Below are positions 11,162 to 12,888 of a DNA stretch of 12,888 bases, one piece after another. The notes beneath the pieces were generated by a model, which was given only the letters and a program-made list of their open reading frames with translations, had not been told where the DNA came from and did no database searches. Within the stretch, counting starts at the first letter, position 1, and every line of letters starts with the position of its first letter. Source of the DNA: an uncultured Paracoccaceae bacterium. GTDB lineage: Bacteria > Pseudomonadota > Alphaproteobacteria > Rhodobacterales > Rhodobacteraceae. Location of the stretch: assembly GCA_937927885.1 (NCBI GenBank), contig CALEZJ010000136.1, positions 1 through 12,888 of the forward strand, given 5' to 3'. Both the position numbers and the translations under genes were made by a program.

Positions 11162-11559
11162 TCCAGCCCCCGCAGTTTTTCCAGCCCCTCGCGCACGCGG
11201 GCCATATCGGTTTCGGTTCCGGCCAGTTCAAAGCGATACAGGACCGGAACCTTGCATTTCTCGGCGATGACACGGGCCGCAAGCGCATAGGTGGCGCCGA
11301 AATTGCGGTTGCCCGTGCCGATGACGCCGCGCAGCAGGGCGCGGCGGTCGGGATCATTCAGAAAGCGGATCACCTGTTTCGGGACCGCGCCCCGCCCCTC
11401 GCCATCGGCAAAGGTCGGGCAGATCAAGACATAGGGCGCGCGCGGCACCGGCATCGGATCGACCGGGCTGATCGGGATCCGGTCGGCCGCCAACCCCAGC
11501 ATCTCGACGAAACGCGCCGTGTTGCCCGAGGCCGAGGAATAATAGACCAATCCCGGCAC
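11146..11559 (-). CDS. nrdI: Class Ib ribonucleotide reductase flavodoxin NrdI
   Basis: This FMN-binding flavodoxin-like protein supplies the oxidant used to assemble the Mn-tyrosyl cofactor of NrdF. It has 137 residues, normal for the family. The phosphate-binding loop is YYSSASGNT (6-14). Family signatures follow: [43 protein letters not shown]. The best start is GTG 11559, just before PGLVYYSS, 12 bases after the nrdH stop. No strong Shine-Dalgarno sequence lies in front of it, so translation probably depends on ribosomes ending nrdH. It overlaps nrdE by 16 bases at the other end. Confidence 0.93.
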
Positions 11560-11571
11560 GCCCGCCGCCGC

Positions 11572-11793
11572 TCAGGCCAGCCGGCCGATCATGTCGGGGC
11601 GGAACCCCGCCCAGTGGGCATCGCCCGCGATCACCACCGGCGCCTGACGATAGCCAAGCGCCGTCACCCGCTCCATCGCCTGCGCATCCTCGGTCAGGTC
11701 GATGACGGCATAATCCAAGCCGCGGGCATCCAGCGCGCGAGTGGTGGCGGTGCATTGCACGCAGGCGGGTTTGGAATAAACGGTAATGGTCAT
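11572..11793 (-). CDS. nrdH: Glutaredoxin-like protein NrdH
   Basis: This small thioredoxin-fold electron donor re-reduces NrdE after each turnover. The product has 73 residues. The redox motif is C11-V-Q-C14 in SKPACVQCTATT, and the C-terminal part has APVV and WAGFRPD, typical of NrdH proteins (which take electrons from thioredoxin reductase rather than glutathione). ATG 11793 has GAGGAG at 11803-11808, 9 bases upstream, the best ribosome binding site of the operon. It is the first gene after the cobalamin riboswitch, so its initiation region is the natural target of translational control. Confidence 0.95.
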   Translation of the reverse strand: MTITVYSKPACVQCTATTRALDARGLDYAVIDLTEDAQAMERVTALGYRQAPVVIAGDAHWAGFRPDMIGRLA

Positions 11794-11847
11794 GCCCTTC
11801 TGCTCCTCATTTCTCTGCGGCGGTCGGGGGGCGGGACGGCATAAGAC

Positions 11848-11864
11848 CGGCGCAGGCAGCGCCG
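11848..11864 (-). promoter_or_regulatory. GC hairpin in the nrdH leader (expression platform candidate)
   Basis: On the RNA, CGGCGC and GCGCCG form a perfect 6-bp stem around a 5-base loop (UGCCU). It lies about 55 bases before the nrdH start. It is followed by GUCUUAUG and then a C-rich run, not a U tract, so a classical intrinsic terminator is doubtful. It could be a weak terminator, or the C-rich RNA after it (about 11821-11840) could serve Rho. Confidence 0.35.
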
Positions 11865-11873
11865 CTATCCGTC

Positions 11874-11901
11874 ATCACCCCGGACCCACCGTCCGGTTGA
11901 T
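11874..11901 (-). promoter_or_regulatory. Hairpin just 3' of the B12 aptamer, candidate P13/L13
   Basis: The RNA can fold as AUCA-A-CCGGAC, loop GGUGG, GUCCGG-GG-UGAU, with a perfect inner 6-bp stem (11880-11885 with 11891-11896). Cobalamin riboswitches usually have such a hairpin right after the aptamer, whose loop (L13) kisses loop L5. Here loop bases GUGG are complementary, with one U-G pair, to CCGC in the aptamer's GCCCCCGCAACUG segment (12002-12005 on the + strand). Hairpin and position are seen directly; the kissing pair is inferred. Confidence 0.5.
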
Positions 11902-11908
11902 TTCTGTC

Positions 11909-12068
11909 GCCATGGCAGGTTTCCTGGCTTGCAGAGTTTCGCGCGGCTGGCCTTCCCGGTCGTCCCAGTGGCATCCCCAGCCTTGCACTCTACTTACAGT
12001 TGCGGGGGCAGCGCCGGCCTTACACCGGTCTTCCCGTTTACCCCCCGACGAGTCGGAGGCACCATAGC
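11909..12068 (-). promoter_or_regulatory. Cobalamin (B12) riboswitch upstream of nrdHIEF
   Basis: On the minus strand all hallmark segments of the cobalamin aptamer occur in order: GGTGCC (12063-12058), a P2 hairpin, TAAACGGGAA ending at 12031, and GGTGTAAGGCC. GCCCCCGCAACTGTAA (12009-11994), GCCACTG (11972-11966) and GGGAAGGC (11957-11950) follow. The last is the B12 box AGCCAGGAAACCTGCC (11929-11914). P1 can be closed by GCTAT (12068-12064) with ATGGC (11913-11909). It points at nrdH, 115 bases downstream. Known cobalamin riboswitches lower downstream expression when adenosyl- or methylcobalamin binds, by terminating transcription or hiding the ribosome binding site; which one applies here is not clear. 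It lies right after cbiZ, but its direction shows it serves the reductase genes, not cbiZ. Confidence 0.95.
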
Positions 12069-12070
12069 CA

Positions 12071-12111
12071 CATCATTTAGACAGCAGAGCGGCGCAGTCG
12101 TCAACATCTTG
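12071..12111 (-). promoter_or_regulatory. Pair of NrdR-box-like sequences
   Basis: CAAGATGTTG (12111-12102) matches the NrdR core CwATATATwG at 8 of 10 positions and overlaps the -35. CTAAATGATG (12080-12071) matches at 7 of 10 and overlaps the -10. They are exactly 31 bases apart, the spacing of about three helical turns seen for paired NrdR boxes. Outer flanks match poorly. NrdR, an ATP-cone repressor, controls nrd operons in most bacteria, so the position is sensible, but the match is imperfect. Confidence 0.35.
12076..12104 (-). promoter_or_regulatory. Sigma-70-type promoter of nrdHIEF
   Basis: TTGACG (12104-12099) as -35 matches the consensus at 5 of 6; 17 bases later TCTAAA (12081-12076) matches the -10 at 4 of 6. 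The predicted start, about 7 bases on at 12069, falls next to the first base of riboswitch stem P1 (12068). The promoter occupies the 43-base gap after cbiZ, which supports the call. Confidence 0.7.
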
Positions 12112-12795
12112 TCACAGAGAAGGGGGAAATTCTGGCGGACGGCTGCCATGGACCGCGATCCAGTCGCCCGCGCCCGACAGGACGGCATCATAGACCACTC
12201 GCCCTATGGCGGCACCGATTTCGGTGTGAAGTCCGGCATATCCGCCCCTTCCTGCATCACATGCCAGCGCAATGCAATCCGTTCCGGTGCCGGTTGCCGT
12301 ACCGGAAGGCAGTTGCAGATTTGCCGCGATCACCGCCGCCGTGCGCGCCTCGGCGGCAATGGTCAGCGCCTCGATCATCGCCGCTTCGGTCAGCCCGGCC
12401 TCCAGCAGCAGGGCGATGTTGATCGTGCCCCAGGTCGTGGGCGCGAAACGGCGATGCCCGACCCGCTCGGCATTGCCGAGGCCGACCGTGGCGATGCAGG
12501 TCGCGGCACCGCTGCGGGCATGGCGCAGATGTTCCAGCCCGCGCGAGGTCATCATGCCGACCGCATCGCCCATGCCGCGTTCGGCCATCCGGCAGGCCAG
12601 CCAATCCGAGGCATCAAGGCCCGGCATCAGGTCAGCGTCGCGCACCTGCCGCCACAGGATATGCCGGGCGGTCACGAAACCCGGATTGCAGGGCGCGAAG
12701 GACAGGATACGCCGGGGCCGACCCAGATCAAGAGTCAGCCAAGGCGGTTCCAGCCGCCATGCCATGCCACCGCTGTCCTGTCCGGCGCTGTCCAT
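12112..12795 (-). CDS. cbiZ: Adenosylcobinamide amidohydrolase
   Basis: CbiZ cuts the aminopropanol side chain from adenosylcobinamide (or from pseudo-B12-type cobamides in Rhodobacter) to give adenosylcobyric acid, which re-enters B12 synthesis. The call rests on family motifs: FVTARHILWRQVRDADL (40-56), MTSR (82-85), TVGLGNAERVG (103-113), GTINIALLLEAGLTEAAM (123-140), SGTATGTGTDCIALAC (164-179) and AGLHTEIGAAIGRVVYDAV (187-205). With ATG 12795 it has 227 residues, a normal length; AGGGG lies about 5 bases upstream. ATG 12765 (starting MAWRLEPPWL) has AGGA 10 bases upstream and is nearly as good; ATGs at 12837 and 12825 and a TTG at 12864 lack ribosome binding sites. The gene ends 43 bases before the nrd riboswitch and is read in the same direction. 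No terminator is seen after it, so some cbiZ transcripts may run into the nrd leader. Confidence 0.88.
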   Translation of the reverse strand: MDSAGQDSGGMAWRLEPPWLTLDLGRPRRILSFAPCNPGFVTARHILWRQVRDADLMPGLDASDWLACRMAERGMGDAVGMMTSRGLEHLRHARSGAATCIATVGLGNAERVGHRRFAPTTWGTINIALLLEAGLTEAAMIEALTIAAEARTAAVIAANLQLPSGTATGTGTDCIALACDAGRGGYAGLHTEIGAAIGRVVYDAVLSGAGDWIAVHGSRPPEFPPSL

Positions 12796-12853
12796 CCCAC
12801 CCCCTGCCACCCCGGCCCCTTGCATGCCGCAAGCCATGCAGCGGCGCAACGGA

Positions 12854-12886
12854 TCACGGCCCAATCAGGTCCAGCGGCGGGGACAG
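12854..12886 (-). CDS. Possible 3' end of the gene upstream of cbiZ
   Basis: A minus-strand frame entering from the window edge reads LSPPLDLIGP and stops at TGA 12856-12854, 58 bases before the chosen cbiZ start. Ten residues are too few to identify a product. Another frame stays open further, into the cbiZ N-terminus, so this end is only one of two options. In related genomes cbiZ often follows B12 transport genes, but nothing here proves that. Confidence 0.2.
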   Translation of the reverse strand: MSPPLDLIGP

Positions 12887-12888
12887 CA

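Larger units (their letters stand above)
11807..11913 (-). other. Two abutting leader mini-ORFs between riboswitch and nrdH
   Basis: On the minus strand, ATG 11913 opens a 12-codon frame (MATEINRTVGPG) ending at TGA 11877-11875. ATG 11875 shares the last base of that stop (TGATG) and opens a 22-codon frame (MTDSGAACAGLMPSRPPTAAEK). That frame ends at TGA 11809-11807, inside the GAGGAG of nrdH. The first ATG has AGGA 8 bases upstream, inside the B12 box, and itself lies in the 3' strand of P1. Such short frames arise easily by chance in GC-rich DNA, so this is a hypothesis about translation of the leader, not a called gene. Confidence 0.2.

Noticed and set aside
11909..12068. Riboswitch serving cbiZ rather than nrdH
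   Set aside because: Although B12 riboswitches commonly precede B12 salvage genes, this one is downstream of cbiZ and on the same strand, so it can only precede nrdH.
11794..12111. Fur or Mur site for iron/manganese control of the class Ib operon
   Set aside because: Such sites are known on other nrdHIEF operons, but I found no inverted repeat of that type here.
12796..12864. Longer cbiZ starting at TTG 12864 or ATG 12837/12825
   Set aside because: No ribosome binding site before them, and the extra residues fall outside the conserved family region.

Overview
The window reads as part of a high-GC alphaproteobacterial chromosome. Codon use, the gene families and the polyamine and cobalamin gene sets resemble Rhodobacterales, and Paracoccus or a close relative is my best guess from memory of such proteins rather than from any search. 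Nearly every base is coding, and I see no insertion sequence, prophage, CRISPR array, tRNA or rRNA.

Left part (1-6788, + strand). The first gene is a 5'-truncated COG4091-type protein, an NAD(P)-binding oxidoreductase-like domain followed by a C-terminal SAF domain. After a 166-base gap comes a polyamine uptake operon in the order potF, potG, potH, potI (binding protein, ATPase, two permeases). It is followed by a PuuB/DadA-type FAD amine oxidoreductase that starts inside the potI stop codon. The last four genes are joined by 4-base ATGA/ATGA/GTGA overlaps. Only the potF-potG junction has a gap, and that gap holds a strong GC hairpin that could lower expression after potF. The layout suggests import of putrescine or a related amine coupled to its oxidation.

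Right part (6785-12795, - strand). Reading leftwards, the order is cbiZ (cobinamide amidohydrolase, B12 precursor salvage), a compact promoter, a complete cobalamin riboswitch, nrdH, nrdI, nrdE, nrdF (class Ib ribonucleotide reductase, all catalytic and metal-binding residues present), and ugd (UDP-glucose 6-dehydrogenase). ugd ends tail-to-tail with the FAD oxidoreductase, the two stop codons overlapping by 4 bases.

The most interesting unit is the control region at 11794-12111. A -35/-10 pair places the transcription start within a base or so of the P1 stem of a B12 aptamer. The RNA then runs through two hairpins and two abutting mini-ORFs to the nrdH ribosome binding site. The enzyme it controls does not use B12. 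The simplest reading is that cobalamin turns this reductase down because the cell also has a B12-dependent class II enzyme (NrdJ) elsewhere; NrdJ is not in this window and is inferred. Two imperfect NrdR-box-like sequences, 31 bases apart, overlap the -35 and -10 and would add deoxynucleotide-linked control. The neighbouring cbiZ fits the same B12 theme.
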